This document shows positions 7,352 to 14,890 of a DNA stretch of 33,086 bases, in pieces. The stretch comes from Gemmatimonadota bacterium. Lineage in GTDB: Bacteria > JAAXHH01. Position 1 is the first letter of the stretch. The number at the start of each line of letters is the position of its first letter. The stretch spans positions 1-33,086 of the forward strand of contig VXTP01000026.1 of NCBI GenBank assembly GCA_009837395.1, read 5' to 3'. Under the pieces are notes generated by a model. The model saw only the letters and a program-made list of their open reading frames with translations, did no database searches and had not been told where the DNA came from. Both the position numbers and the translations under genes were made by a program.

Positions 7352-8415
7352 CGATCCAGGTCCGTCGTCTCCCACGGCACATCTGATAGCCAGTTCCCCA
7401 GCCTGTCCCCATAGGCAAAGATGGCCGGCAGGCCGCCGGTATGAATGAAGAGCACCCGGCTGCCCTCTGGGATCACACCGGATCGCACGTGTTCGATCAG
7501 TCCCGCCATCGTCTTGCCGGTATAGACCGGGTCGAGGAGCAGCCCCTCCTGGCGTGCCGCCAGCGAGATCGCCTCGCGAACCGCGTCGTTGAGCCGGCCG
7601 TAACCCGGCGCCAGGACGCCGTCGAACGCTTCTACTTCGTCCGCGTCGAACACCTCCGGCCGCTCGATCATCGCGGCTAGTTGCTCCGCCACTTGACGTA
7701 CCCGCGCTGCCTGGCTACCGGCGTCGCGCCGCACGCAGATGCCGTAAACAGGCACCTCCTTGCCCAGGGTTCTCAAGCCCACCAGGAATCCCGCGTGGGT
7801 CAGGGCGCTGCCCGTGGGACAGACTACGGCGTCGAACTTTAGGTCGAGGGCCCGAGCCTGCGCCAGGGTCTCCTCGGCCGCGAGCACGTATCCGAGCGCG
7901 CCGAGCGGGGGATGGGCGGGGGCGAGATGGATCACGTAGGGCCTGCGGCCTTCCTGCGCAAGCGTTTGGGCAAGCAGGTCCAGCGACGCGTCCGCCGCGG
8001 GCTCGTCGTCGCCGACCGGGAAGGAATGCAGCTTCGCGCCGAAGAGCCGGTCGAGCAGCACGTTGCCGGATGATCGATAGAGAGCGTCCACGTCGGGCAC
8101 GCGCTCTTCAAGCTGAATGTGGGTTTCCATGCCGAGTTGGCGCCCGGCGGCGGCGGCCACGCGGACGTAGTTCGACTGTACCGCGCTGGTGATCAAGAGG
8201 GTGTCGGCATCCCGGGATTGCGCCTCGCCCAGGGGAAATTCGAGCTGGCGGACCTTGTTGCCGCCCATGGCCAGCCCCGTGCAGTCGTCGCGTTTGATCC
8301 ACAACTCGATGCCGAGGGCCTTACCCAGAAGGGGGGCGGGATCCAGCGGCGTGGGCGCATGGCCCAGCCGGACCCGGGGAAACTTGTCGATAGCTTTTGT
8401 GAGTGGAATGGGCAT
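7348..8415 (-). CDS. D-cysteine desulfhydrase / ACC deaminase family PLP enzyme
   Basis: Fold-type II PLP enzyme, 355 residues. WIKRDDCTGLAMGGNKVRQLEF contains the PLP lysine (GGNK). TSAVQSNYVRVAAAAGRQLGM is the phosphate/substrate loop, and LLLDPVYTGKTMAGLIE is the C-terminal active-site motif. In this family ACC deaminases have Glu after the Tyr of VY-x-GK, while D-cysteine desulfhydrases have Thr. VYTGK therefore points to the desulfhydrase type (pyruvate, sulfide and ammonia from D-cysteine). Odd: the usual S-N-H of the substrate loop is S-N-Y here, so another D-amino acid or beta-substituted substrate is possible. The gene begins 30 bases after the GH32 gene on the same strand, so the two are probably co-transcribed. 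It overlaps the convergent PhyH stop by four bases. Confidence 0.82.
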   Translation of the reverse strand: MPIPLTKAIDKFPRVRLGHAPTPLDPAPLLGKALGIELWIKRDDCTGLAMGGNKVRQLEFPLGEAQSRDADTLLITSAVQSNYVRVAAAAGRQLGMETHIQLEERVPDVDALYRSSGNVLLDRLFGAKLHSFPVGDDEPAADASLDLLAQTLAQEGRRPYVIHLAPAHPPLGALGYVLAAEETLAQARALDLKFDAVVCPTGSALTHAGFLVGLRTLGKEVPVYGICVRRDAGSQAARVRQVAEQLAAMIERPEVFDADEVEAFDGVLAPGYGRLNDAVREAISLAARQEGLLLDPVYTGKTMAGLIEHVRSGVIPEGSRVLFIHTGGLPAIFAYGDRLGNWLSDVPWETTDLDR

Positions 8416-8445
8416 GTTGGTGATTGCGCGTCATTCATGAGTGAA

Positions 8446-9951
8446 TTACGAGTTTTCCCACGCGGATCGGAGTTCGTGAACTACGAGTGAGACGATGCGC
8501 ACGCCTCCATGCACGCCCCCGCCGGCCGCATTCAGTGCCAGCCGGTGATTGGCCGCGGCCGGCAGGAAGCAGAAGGACATGGACACCTCGCCCTGGTTGC
8601 CGAAAAGCTCCAGCGAGGTGCGGTCGATCAGCAGATGGAGGCTGACGCGGCCGTCGATGGTACGCAGCGCCGCGGTTTTTCCCAGGCAGGACAACGTTTG
8701 CGCTTCCGCATCGTATTCCACGGTATGTCCCTGCACTTCGATGGTGAAGCCTCTGGCAACGGCCGATCCGTTACCGTCGCCGAGTTCGTCGTCGCCGTCC
8801 GGGTTGCCGCGACCGTCCACTTCGATCGCCATCCGCACGTCGAACAGGTCGCTCTCGTCTGCCAGGACGAGCCGGCTTTCGGCCTCGCGCAGGTCCGTGA
8901 CCGCGTAGCTGCTGATCTCTCCCGATGCGTACCGCTTCTGAAACTGTTCGGCCTCCATTTCCGCCAGGTCGCCGGCGGGCCAGGTGCGCGTCCCGGTATG
9001 CAGTAGTTCGATTTCCCGCACCGGTTCCCTGCACAGCCGGATCCCGTCCGGCAGCGTCCTGAGCGTCAGTTCAACCGGGAACGACATCTGCTGGTTGAAG
9101 GGCATGGCCGGGTACAGGCCACCCCGCATCCAAGAGATCTGGATCCGCCGGCCGTCCTCCGCCGGGATATCGCTCCAGGTCTGGGCAGCATAACCGTTGG
9201 CGCCCTGCTCCGCCTGCAGGACGTCCGTCTCGGGCGTGAACGAGTGCCCGTCGAAACGCCCGAGCAGGTAGCCGCCACTCGCGCCCCAGAATACCCACCG
9301 CGTGTTCGAGGGGTCTCCGTCCACCGGCAGCTCGAAGAAATCCGGGCATTCGGATACACCGGGCAGGGTAAGGTCCTGCAGGTGCGTCCAGGACTTGAGA
9401 TCCGGGGATGTGAACAGGGCATAGTCATTGCCGTCCATGAACAGCGTCATGATCCATCGCGCAGTCGGTTCGTGCCAGACCACCTTCGGATCGCGGTTCT
9501 CCGCCCGGATGTGCCCGATGACCGGATTGCCCGCGTACTTCGTCCACGTCCGGCCGCGGTCGTTGCTGTGGGCTATACATTGTATACACCGGCGATCGGG
9601 GAACACCCTTTCGCCGCCCGCCGTGTAGAAGGCGATCAGCGGCGGCGTGTCTCCGTCCTGGAACCCGCCGGTGTCGTGATGGTCCACCGCCGCGGACCCC
9701 GACCACATCCAGCCTGTGTCGTCCACGTCCAGTGCGGCGGTGTGCAGCTGTTTCCAGTGGACCAGGTCCGCGCTGACCGCGTGTCCCCAGGTCGTGCGGC
9801 CGTGCACCATGCTGCCCGGCGTGTGTTGGAAATAGAGGTGATACTCCCCGTCGGAATACACCAGACCGTTGGGATCGTTGATCCAGTGTTTTTTCGCCGT
9901 GAAGTGGAATTGGGGGCGGAGGGCTTCCTGGTAGAGGGTGTCGCTGGTCAT
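8446..9951 (-). CDS. Glycoside hydrolase family 32 (beta-fructosidase: levanase/inulinase/invertase type)
   Basis: Five-bladed beta-propeller plus beta-sandwich hydrolase for beta-fructosides, 501 residues. The nucleophile motif WINDPNG is at residues 23-29 (D26). RDP is at 153-155 (D154, transition-state stabiliser) and EC at 201-202 is the acid/base (E201). Also visible are FSDD-region equivalents (WSGSA), SWTHLQDLTLPGVSECPDFFEL and a C-terminal sandwich with RTSLELFGNQGEVSMSFCF. There is no signal peptide: the protein starts MTSDTLYQEALRPQFHFTAKKHW, so it likely acts inside the cell on imported sucrose or fructo-oligosaccharides. No fructose transporter is next to it. The beta-sandwich has an Asp/Gly-rich loop (NPDGDDELGDGNG). 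The start ATG at 9951 has no clear ribosome-binding site. It lies just outside the AT-rich island. Confidence 0.93.
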   Translation of the reverse strand: MTSDTLYQEALRPQFHFTAKKHWINDPNGLVYSDGEYHLYFQHTPGSMVHGRTTWGHAVSADLVHWKQLHTAALDVDDTGWMWSGSAAVDHHDTGGFQDGDTPPLIAFYTAGGERVFPDRRCIQCIAHSNDRGRTWTKYAGNPVIGHIRAENRDPKVVWHEPTARWIMTLFMDGNDYALFTSPDLKSWTHLQDLTLPGVSECPDFFELPVDGDPSNTRWVFWGASGGYLLGRFDGHSFTPETDVLQAEQGANGYAAQTWSDIPAEDGRRIQISWMRGGLYPAMPFNQQMSFPVELTLRTLPDGIRLCREPVREIELLHTGTRTWPAGDLAEMEAEQFQKRYASGEISSYAVTDLREAESRLVLADESDLFDVRMAIEVDGRGNPDGDDELGDGNGSAVARGFTIEVQGHTVEYDAEAQTLSCLGKTAALRTIDGRVSLHLLIDRTSLELFGNQGEVSMSFCFLPAAANHRLALNAAGGGVHGGVRIVSLVVHELRSAWENS

Positions 9952-10180
9952 CGCGGTTTATCCGGACTAAGGCGGGCGGACGGTATGTGTCGGATCAAGC
10001 GATTCTGCCCGAGGATGTCATACGGCGGTCTACTCCTACTGGACCGACCTGGTCAACTGGTCGTACTTGCCTTGCACTGCCATAGCCGACATTATTCGCT
10101 CTTGAGTTCAACACGATCTACTGAATTACCTTTACTGATACATACGGTATTTGGTTTATCCAGAAGTTAAATCAATAGCT

Positions 10181-10219
10181 GTCGAGATTCATTAAATTGA
10201 ATCGGGTCGACTACTTTTT
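10181..10219 (+). terminator. Bulged hairpin with T-run at the left island border
   Basis: GTCGA-GATTCA (10181-10191), a six-base loop, then TGAATC-GGG-TCGAC (10198-10211). The arms pair over 11 bp with a three-base bulge, and TTTTT follows at 10215-10219. On the plus strand this has the layout of an intrinsic terminator that would shield the island operon from read-through. An operator or the end of a small RNA are alternatives. Confidence 0.4.
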
Positions 10220-10255
10220 ATCGTAGGCGGATTCACAATTGACGGTTCTGAATTA

Positions 10256-10311
10256 CAGTGCTTTATTCCAGACTGTGGTATTGCACTGATTATGTATTGT
10301 CGACTTAAAAT
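10256..10311 (+). promoter_or_regulatory. Candidate promoter/operator of the island operon
   Basis: CAGTGC (10256-10261) and its reverse complement GCACTG (10283-10288) are 21 bases apart and flank the place where a -35 would sit. TAAAAT at 10306-10311 matches TATAAT at 5/6. The possible -35 (TTGCAC, 10281-10286) is poor and the spacer is 19. The likely start codon is 26 bases further on. The positions suggest a regulator-controlled promoter, but the match is weak. Confidence 0.3.
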
Positions 10312-10336
10312 ACTGAAATAGAAGGTGGGTTTCAAA

Positions 10337-11437
10337 ATGGGGGTTTGGCATACAGGTGACAATGAGTACCTACGCACCAACATCCACGTTGTTTCAAGTA
10401 TCCCGCTAGTTAAAGAGTATCCATGCAAACGCTGTAATTTGGTTTTTACATCAAGAGAAGAACTTTTCGAACACCGATTTGAGAAACATCCTACATACAG
10501 GCCTACTTTGTTTCTACGTGGTCAGGAGTTAGGTACATCACGCACTCTAGTTACAAGATCGATTTCCGCTACAGATGTGACTTTGAAGATGTGCGATCAC
10601 GCCATAATAAACGACGAAAGTGTAGATGTAACAACAGTACCTTCCCATCTTGCTCAGTTAAGTTCTGATGTTTGTCGGTTGGTACTGGAAAACAAAAACG
10701 TACAAGCAGAATACACTCTCGATTTTCAAATTGCCGAATATGCGGATCTTATTGGGATCGAAAAGCAATTCGTCAGAACTGTTTCTGGGCCGGGACTTGA
10801 TACACGAGCAGTTGATGAATTCATATCAGCTACTTCAGCGTATCGTTCAGCCATCGGCTACTGCGATGGTATCTGCGCGTACTTATATGGTGTACTTGCT
10901 AAGGAACGAGTCCCAGATTCTACATTGAAATACAACGAGTATACTGAGAAATACAACAAATCGGCAGAGAAGTTATCCGTATATGAGCGACCGTTAGCGA
11001 AAACGATTTCTAGTATTATCGAATTTCACTTCAATCATTTCAAGAATGCCAAATTCATGGCTGGGAGTGAACGAATTGGGCAAGCCGCTGCGAGATTTTC
11101 GTCCTTGTTGGACGGTTCAAGGCCATTTTCTGAAATATGGAAAAACACTCCAGCAACCCGTAACAGACTTGATGCTTCAGTTACAGACTGGGAAACCGAG
11201 CAGATCATCCGAATGACTGTATCGCGTAAAGACTATTTAACAAAGAACCTGCCGGAAATGGAGAATCTCCTAGAACGAATCGAAACACATTACGACAGCG
11301 TTAAACTGCACATCCTTTTAGCTGAAATAAACGCTATTGCTGGCAATTACAAAGATGCGCTTCGCCATGCGAAAAAACTTAGAAACTTGCCGGGACTAGG
11401 TAGGTGGGCAACAACAAGCATCCACAAATATGGCTAG
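10337..11437 (+). CDS. C2H2 zinc-finger protein with helical C-terminus; first gene of the island operon; function unknown
   Basis: Protein of 366 residues. A textbook C2H2 finger lies at residues 30-51 (C30-x2-C33-x12-H46-x4-H51, in YPCKRCNLVFTSREELFEHRF), which is uncommon in bacterial proteins. Residues about 55-145 read as beta-rich (RPTLFLRGQELGTSRTLVTRS onward). About 150-366 is largely helical, ending in a TPR-like helix pair (LAEINAIAGNYKDALRHAKKL). No catalytic motif, signal peptide or membrane segment is visible. I chose the ATG at 10337 because AAGGTGG sits 8 bases upstream; a GTG at 10325 is in frame but lacks such a site. The gene overlaps the next by eight bases, implying coupled translation. 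By inference the finger binds nucleic acid or a protein partner and the helical part docks the other two products. I do not recognise an established family. Confidence 0.8.
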   Translation: MGVWHTGDNEYLRTNIHVVSSIPLVKEYPCKRCNLVFTSREELFEHRFEKHPTYRPTLFLRGQELGTSRTLVTRSISATDVTLKMCDHAIINDESVDVTTVPSHLAQLSSDVCRLVLENKNVQAEYTLDFQIAEYADLIGIEKQFVRTVSGPGLDTRAVDEFISATSAYRSAIGYCDGICAYLYGVLAKERVPDSTLKYNEYTEKYNKSAEKLSVYERPLAKTISSIIEFHFNHFKNAKFMAGSERIGQAAARFSSLLDGSRPFSEIWKNTPATRNRLDASVTDWETEQIIRMTVSRKDYLTKNLPEMENLLERIETHYDSVKLHILLAEINAIAGNYKDALRHAKKLRNLPGLGRWATTSIHKYG

Positions 11438-12545
11438 GACAGTTATGAAAAACGTAGACCATGTGTCCCCTGAAGATCCCAAACTCGATTCAGAATTACC
11501 TGAACAGAAATCTGTGACAACAAGTGTCGTTTTAAATAGTTCATCTCGTACAAAGTCTCAACCTGTCGAGAGTGTTGGTCAGTTGATTCTCCAAGTATAC
11601 GACGGTACTTTTAAGCGCAAGAAGTTACGAAAAATTGAACTTGATTTCTTGCGTAAACAATCGCAATTGAGTGATGAGTCAATTAACGAACTAGTAAATC
11701 AGACGTCTGATGATAGGATTCTCACATCAACGTTTAACTTACTACAAATTGGCTTGAGAGTAGAATCGTCTAAAGTTTCGGATGAGATTGCGAGATTTGT
11801 GCTAGTAACACTAAAAAAACACCCTGTATTCAAAGGACCTTGGCTCAACGGTCCCGTGGAGAATGTAATTCAAGTAATTTCAAATCACAGGCGTTATGAA
11901 AGCCTAAGGTGGACCGATGAAGGATCCAAGTTAACAAATAAAGAAATGAAAGAGTGTAGGAAGAATGCACTTAGGTGCTATTTAATATGGGCTTGGATGA
12001 CGAAGAGTGTCCCAATTGAACGTGTTATTGACTATTTATTGAAACACACTTGGAAACCGTCGGTACGGTCGTCCCAAACTGATGCAGAAAAAGTGGTTTT
12101 TCTAGTTAACGCTCGTGATTCTGAAGCAATTGTAACCTCAACCGACATACTTCATAGAGATGCTGCAGATCAGAAAACCCGCGCTGATTCAGCCGAATCT
12201 GAGAATGAACAGTTATTGAAACAGGTTTCGACGTTGGAATCAAACCGGGACGAAATCCAATCAACGTTATATGACACGCAAGTTAAAGCCGATTCACTTA
12301 AGAAGTTGCTTGAAAAAGAACGCCAGGACCACGCCAACGATAGTGCCCATCTAAAGGATGACTATGAAACACTTCGGGGGCAGGTTTTACGCCGATTGAA
12401 TGAAGAATTGGCATTACTTGAAGCAGGACTTCATGCACTTAGAAGGAACCCCCCGAAAGTTAACGTTATGGTCGACCATGCCGAGCGTGTTATTGATGGT
12501 CTGAGGGACGAATGTAATCGGCTTCTAAAAAGAGGAGATGGCTAA
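11430..12545 (+). CDS. Helical/coiled-coil protein, second gene of the island operon; function unknown
   Basis: Protein of 371 residues. Residues 1-48 are polar and probably disordered. About 49-210 is a helical domain (QLILQVYDGTFKRKKL..., ALRCYLIWAWMTKSVPIERVI). About 243-335 is a long heptad-bearing coiled coil (AESENEQLLKQVSTLESN, SLKKLLEKERQDH). The end is a compact helical segment around RRNPPKVNVMVDHAERVID. The long coiled coil followed by a small C-terminal unit, next to an Hsp70 gene, recalls the general layout of GrpE nucleotide-exchange factors, but I see no clear GrpE signature, so this is analogy only. The start at 11430 overlaps the previous stop. ATG at 11445, with AGGA five bases upstream, is a good alternative. 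The 3' end overlaps the Hsp70-like gene by eight bases. No membrane or catalytic features are visible. Confidence 0.78.
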   Translation: MARTVMKNVDHVSPEDPKLDSELPEQKSVTTSVVLNSSSRTKSQPVESVGQLILQVYDGTFKRKKLRKIELDFLRKQSQLSDESINELVNQTSDDRILTSTFNLLQIGLRVESSKVSDEIARFVLVTLKKHPVFKGPWLNGPVENVIQVISNHRRYESLRWTDEGSKLTNKEMKECRKNALRCYLIWAWMTKSVPIERVIDYLLKHTWKPSVRSSQTDAEKVVFLVNARDSEAIVTSTDILHRDAADQKTRADSAESENEQLLKQVSTLESNRDEIQSTLYDTQVKADSLKKLLEKERQDHANDSAHLKDDYETLRGQVLRRLNEELALLEAGLHALRRNPPKVNVMVDHAERVIDGLRDECNRLLKRGDG

Positions 12546-14307
12546 GTTGAACGTGTTCGGTTTCGACTTCGGAACTACAAACAGTCTCATCTCAGTTATT
12601 CGAGGGAATCGTGCGATTTGCTTCCTCGATGAAGAGGACCGTCCAATCCCTTCGGTGGTCTGTTACGAAGGTGCCCAGAAGATTCTTGGTCGAAACGCAA
12701 AGGATCGGCTTGCCAAATCCGGATTAGGCGTTCAGGGCAACATTGTTCAATCACCGAAAATGTACTTAGGTCGAGATAGTGTCTTCGTCGAAGGCGTAGA
12801 AAGAACTCCAGTAGACATGGTTTCTGATGTAGTCCAACATGTACGCCAACAGGCGACGAATAGCGAACGTAACTCAGAGGAAATCTCAGCCGTAGTAGTC
12901 ACTATTCCAGTGGGTATGAAAGGATACCAGCGACGCGCACTTAGGGATGCATTCAAGATTTCCGGTATGAATATCCGACAATTTGTTCACGAACCGTTAG
13001 CTGCACTTTACGGTCTTTTCCGCTCCAGACGGTTTCCTGAAATGAGACGCCGTTACAACGGGAAGCTCATCCTAGTGTTTGACTGGGGTGGTGGTACCTT
13101 GGATCTGACTCTTTGTCGCGTAATAGATGACATGATAGTTCAGTTAAAAAATGACGGTACTGATGAAGTAGGAGGTGATGTATTCGATGAAACTATCATG
13201 AATCGTCTCTTACAGATTACCAGACAAACCCGGTCGCTTAGTGAAAGTGTCGAAGTATTCCCAGGAGCAAAGTCTCGCCTATTACATCATTGCGAACGAG
13301 CTAAAATTGATTTGTCCACTCGTTCCCAAGTGGCGATTTACGTTGATAGTTTCTTTAGTGGAGTAAAAGAAGAGGAATTTGACTATGTTTTACATCAACG
13401 AGATCTTGAACAACTTGTAAAGCCGCTACTAGACAAAGGCTTTGAACGTATTCGGAGAGTTTTGAGTGATGCCGGTTATTCTATGGATGAAGTTGCGCTT
13501 TGCGTAGCAACAGGCGGAATGTCAAATATGCCGGCAATCAAACAACGCCTTCACGAATGGTTCGGTCCTGAAAGAGTCGAAATACCGGACAGTACCGCTA
13601 CATTGATCTCTGAAGGTGCAGCTTGGATCGCTGCAGATTCTGTACGTCTTATTTTAGCCAAGAATATAGAGTTAGAACTAGCTCGGAATTCGTTCTTGCC
13701 AGTTGTCAAAGCAGGTACACTAATGCCCAATGAGCATGAAGAAAACACTCAGACTTTAAATCTTTATTGTACAGACCCACGCGACGGCGTAGCAAAGTTA
13801 CAACTTTGTGCGCCAAAACGACCTGGGAAGAGTGTGTTAACGAGTGAACCCAGAGATATACTAGATGTTGTGACCGTTAAGGTTGACTCGAAGGCCCAGG
13901 CATTTAAAGAACGCTTGGAGCTTGATACAAAACTGGATGATGATCTCATTTTAAAGGCGCATGCACGATCTCTTAACCATAAAGACGAAGATTATTGTGA
14001 AATACATGATTTAGAATTCGGACTAAAGTTACCTCACAGTACTAATCGCACTGATAAAACCGATACTTCATGTGACAATGTGAACACGAGAGTTGCTAAC
14101 CCTCCATCAGGCTCGATTAGTGTTCGCCCAAATGTAGCCGAAGATGTCGATCAATTTCTTGTACCGGGCGAATACCTCTACCAATACAATCCAGGCTACT
14201 TTGATGCACGTCGTAATCCGCCAGAGTTGCAGAGATATGAGAGACTTTACTACGAGCCTTGCTCAATTTGCGGCAAAGCGTCCAACGACCCAGCGTGTAA
14301 ATGTTAG
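12538..14307 (+). CDS. Hsp70-like ATPase with atypical C-terminus and terminal four-cysteine knuckle
   Basis: Protein of 589 residues. The nucleotide-binding domain (about 1-375) is intact: phosphate-1 FGFDFGTTNSL (D10, T13, T14), SPKMYLGRD with K74 at the catalytic-lysine position, and VVVTIPVGMKGYQRRAL. VHEPLAALYG (E152), phosphate-2 LVFDWGGGTLDLT (D182, G184-G186) and the adenosine motif VATGGMSNMPAIK (G326-G327) follow. After about 380 there is a beta-type stretch, but no recognisable helical lid and no EEVD-like or DnaK-type tail. Instead it ends C575-x2-C578-x8-C587-x-C589, a likely zinc knuckle. It is shorter than DnaK (about 640). An AGAGGAG abuts the ATG at 12538; TTG at 12547 would be better spaced and would remove the overlap with the upstream gene. 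No DnaJ or GrpE gene is nearby. The inferred role is an ATP-driven switch that remodels or holds its operon partners; a dedicated chaperone, defence or stress role is possible. Confidence 0.88.
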   Translation: MAKLNVFGFDFGTTNSLISVIRGNRAICFLDEEDRPIPSVVCYEGAQKILGRNAKDRLAKSGLGVQGNIVQSPKMYLGRDSVFVEGVERTPVDMVSDVVQHVRQQATNSERNSEEISAVVVTIPVGMKGYQRRALRDAFKISGMNIRQFVHEPLAALYGLFRSRRFPEMRRRYNGKLILVFDWGGGTLDLTLCRVIDDMIVQLKNDGTDEVGGDVFDETIMNRLLQITRQTRSLSESVEVFPGAKSRLLHHCERAKIDLSTRSQVAIYVDSFFSGVKEEEFDYVLHQRDLEQLVKPLLDKGFERIRRVLSDAGYSMDEVALCVATGGMSNMPAIKQRLHEWFGPERVEIPDSTATLISEGAAWIAADSVRLILAKNIELELARNSFLPVVKAGTLMPNEHEENTQTLNLYCTDPRDGVAKLQLCAPKRPGKSVLTSEPRDILDVVTVKVDSKAQAFKERLELDTKLDDDLILKAHARSLNHKDEDYCEIHDLEFGLKLPHSTNRTDKTDTSCDNVNTRVANPPSGSISVRPNVAEDVDQFLVPGEYLYQYNPGYFDARRNPPELQRYERLYYEPCSICGKASNDPACKC

Positions 14308-14327
14308 ATAGTTGTTGATTACGGCCG

Positions 14328-14876
14328 TCACACGTTGGTCTCGATCAACTGGATGCTGTGGGCATCCAGGCGGGTGTAGTCCACCACCTCGAACCGGTTG
14401 CCGTCGACGTCGGTGAGCAGAAGCCGCGAATCCGACGCCCAGTGGGTGTTCTCGTGGCCGCGGATGACGAACTCGCGCTTGCCCCGGTCGGTCATGACGT
14501 CCCAGTAGGTGACGCCGTATTCCATCTGTATGGAGTTTACCCGTTCGATCGTCGCCCGAAGGTACCGGTGGGCGAGCTCCTCCTCGATGACCTTGCGGGA
14601 ATCTTCGTCCAGGTCGTTCAAGTCCTTTATGAAGGCCACTTCCTCGTTCTTGATGTCCAGGAGCGACACGTACCGGTCCGAGTGGGCCATGGGGGAGGCG
14701 TTGACCGGCCGGACGCGGATGTAGGACCGCTCGTCGCGGACCGTCATGCGCACCGTGTTCTTCGGCGCCCGGAAGACCCGGATCTCGCTCGCTTGGTAGG
14801 GTTCGACGGGGGCGTTCTCGATCCCCGTTTCGAATTCAAAGGTGTCCGGCGCTTCTACGCCAGGTTCATCCGGCAT
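14328..14876 (-). CDS. DUF1854-domain protein partnered with ABC exporter pair
   Basis: Small acidic protein of 182 residues with no signal peptide or membrane segment. The blocks IRVFRAPKNTVRMTVRDERSY, HSDRYVSLLDIKNEEVAFI, LAHRYLRATIERVNSI, YWDVMTDRGKREFVIRG and RLLLTDVDGNRFEVVDYTRLD match my memory of the DUF1854 family. In some proteobacteria that family is annotated beside an ABC transporter as cyanophycin-metabolism associated. Here it is the last gene of a three-gene minus-strand unit, starting 14 bases after the second ABC gene with GGGGAG six bases before its ATG. No cyanophycin synthetase or cyanophycinase is present in the window, so the link to cyanophycin is only by family. Its stop lies about 20 bases from the end of the AT-rich island. 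The function is probably accessory to the transporter. Confidence 0.78.
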   Translation of the reverse strand: MPDEPGVEAPDTFEFETGIENAPVEPYQASEIRVFRAPKNTVRMTVRDERSYIRVRPVNASPMAHSDRYVSLLDIKNEEVAFIKDLNDLDEDSRKVIEEELAHRYLRATIERVNSIQMEYGVTYWDVMTDRGKREFVIRGHENTHWASDSRLLLTDVDGNRFEVVDYTRLDAHSIQLIETNV

Positions 14877-14890
14877 CTCGATCTCCCCGC

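Larger units (their letters stand above)
9952..10336. other. Gene-free boundary and control region on the left of the AT-rich island
   Basis: About 385 bases without a supportable gene. Up to about 10090 the composition is host-like and would hold the GH32 promoter, for which I find no convincing elements. From about 10090 it becomes AT-rich. It then contains a bulged hairpin followed by a T-run (10181-10219), a spaced inverted repeat (10256-10288), a -10-like TAAAAT (10306-10311) and a ribosome-binding site AAGGTGG just before the ATG at 10337. Short frames on both strands here show no recognisable protein. Confidence 0.6.
10090..14307. other. AT-rich genomic island with a three-gene zinc-finger / coiled-coil / Hsp70-like operon
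   Basis: Base composition drops sharply from host-like (hand counts of 62-68% GC on flanking 60-base lines) to 35-50% on island lines, and codon use shifts to A/T-ending codons. The block contains exactly three overlapping plus-strand genes and a left control region. The right boundary must lie in 14308-14327, because the next gene's stop is at 14328. No integrase, transposase, tRNA or obvious flanking direct repeat is visible, so how it arrived is unknown. Confidence 0.75.

Noticed and set aside
10192-10428. Minus-strand open frame at the left island border
   Set aside because: Overlaps the zinc-finger gene and its control region; no recognisable protein, composition fits random AT-rich DNA.
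10090-14330. Attachment-site or terminal inverted repeats bounding the AT-rich island
   Set aside because: I compared the two borders by eye and found no convincing direct or inverted repeat, so no att site or insertion-sequence end is claimed.
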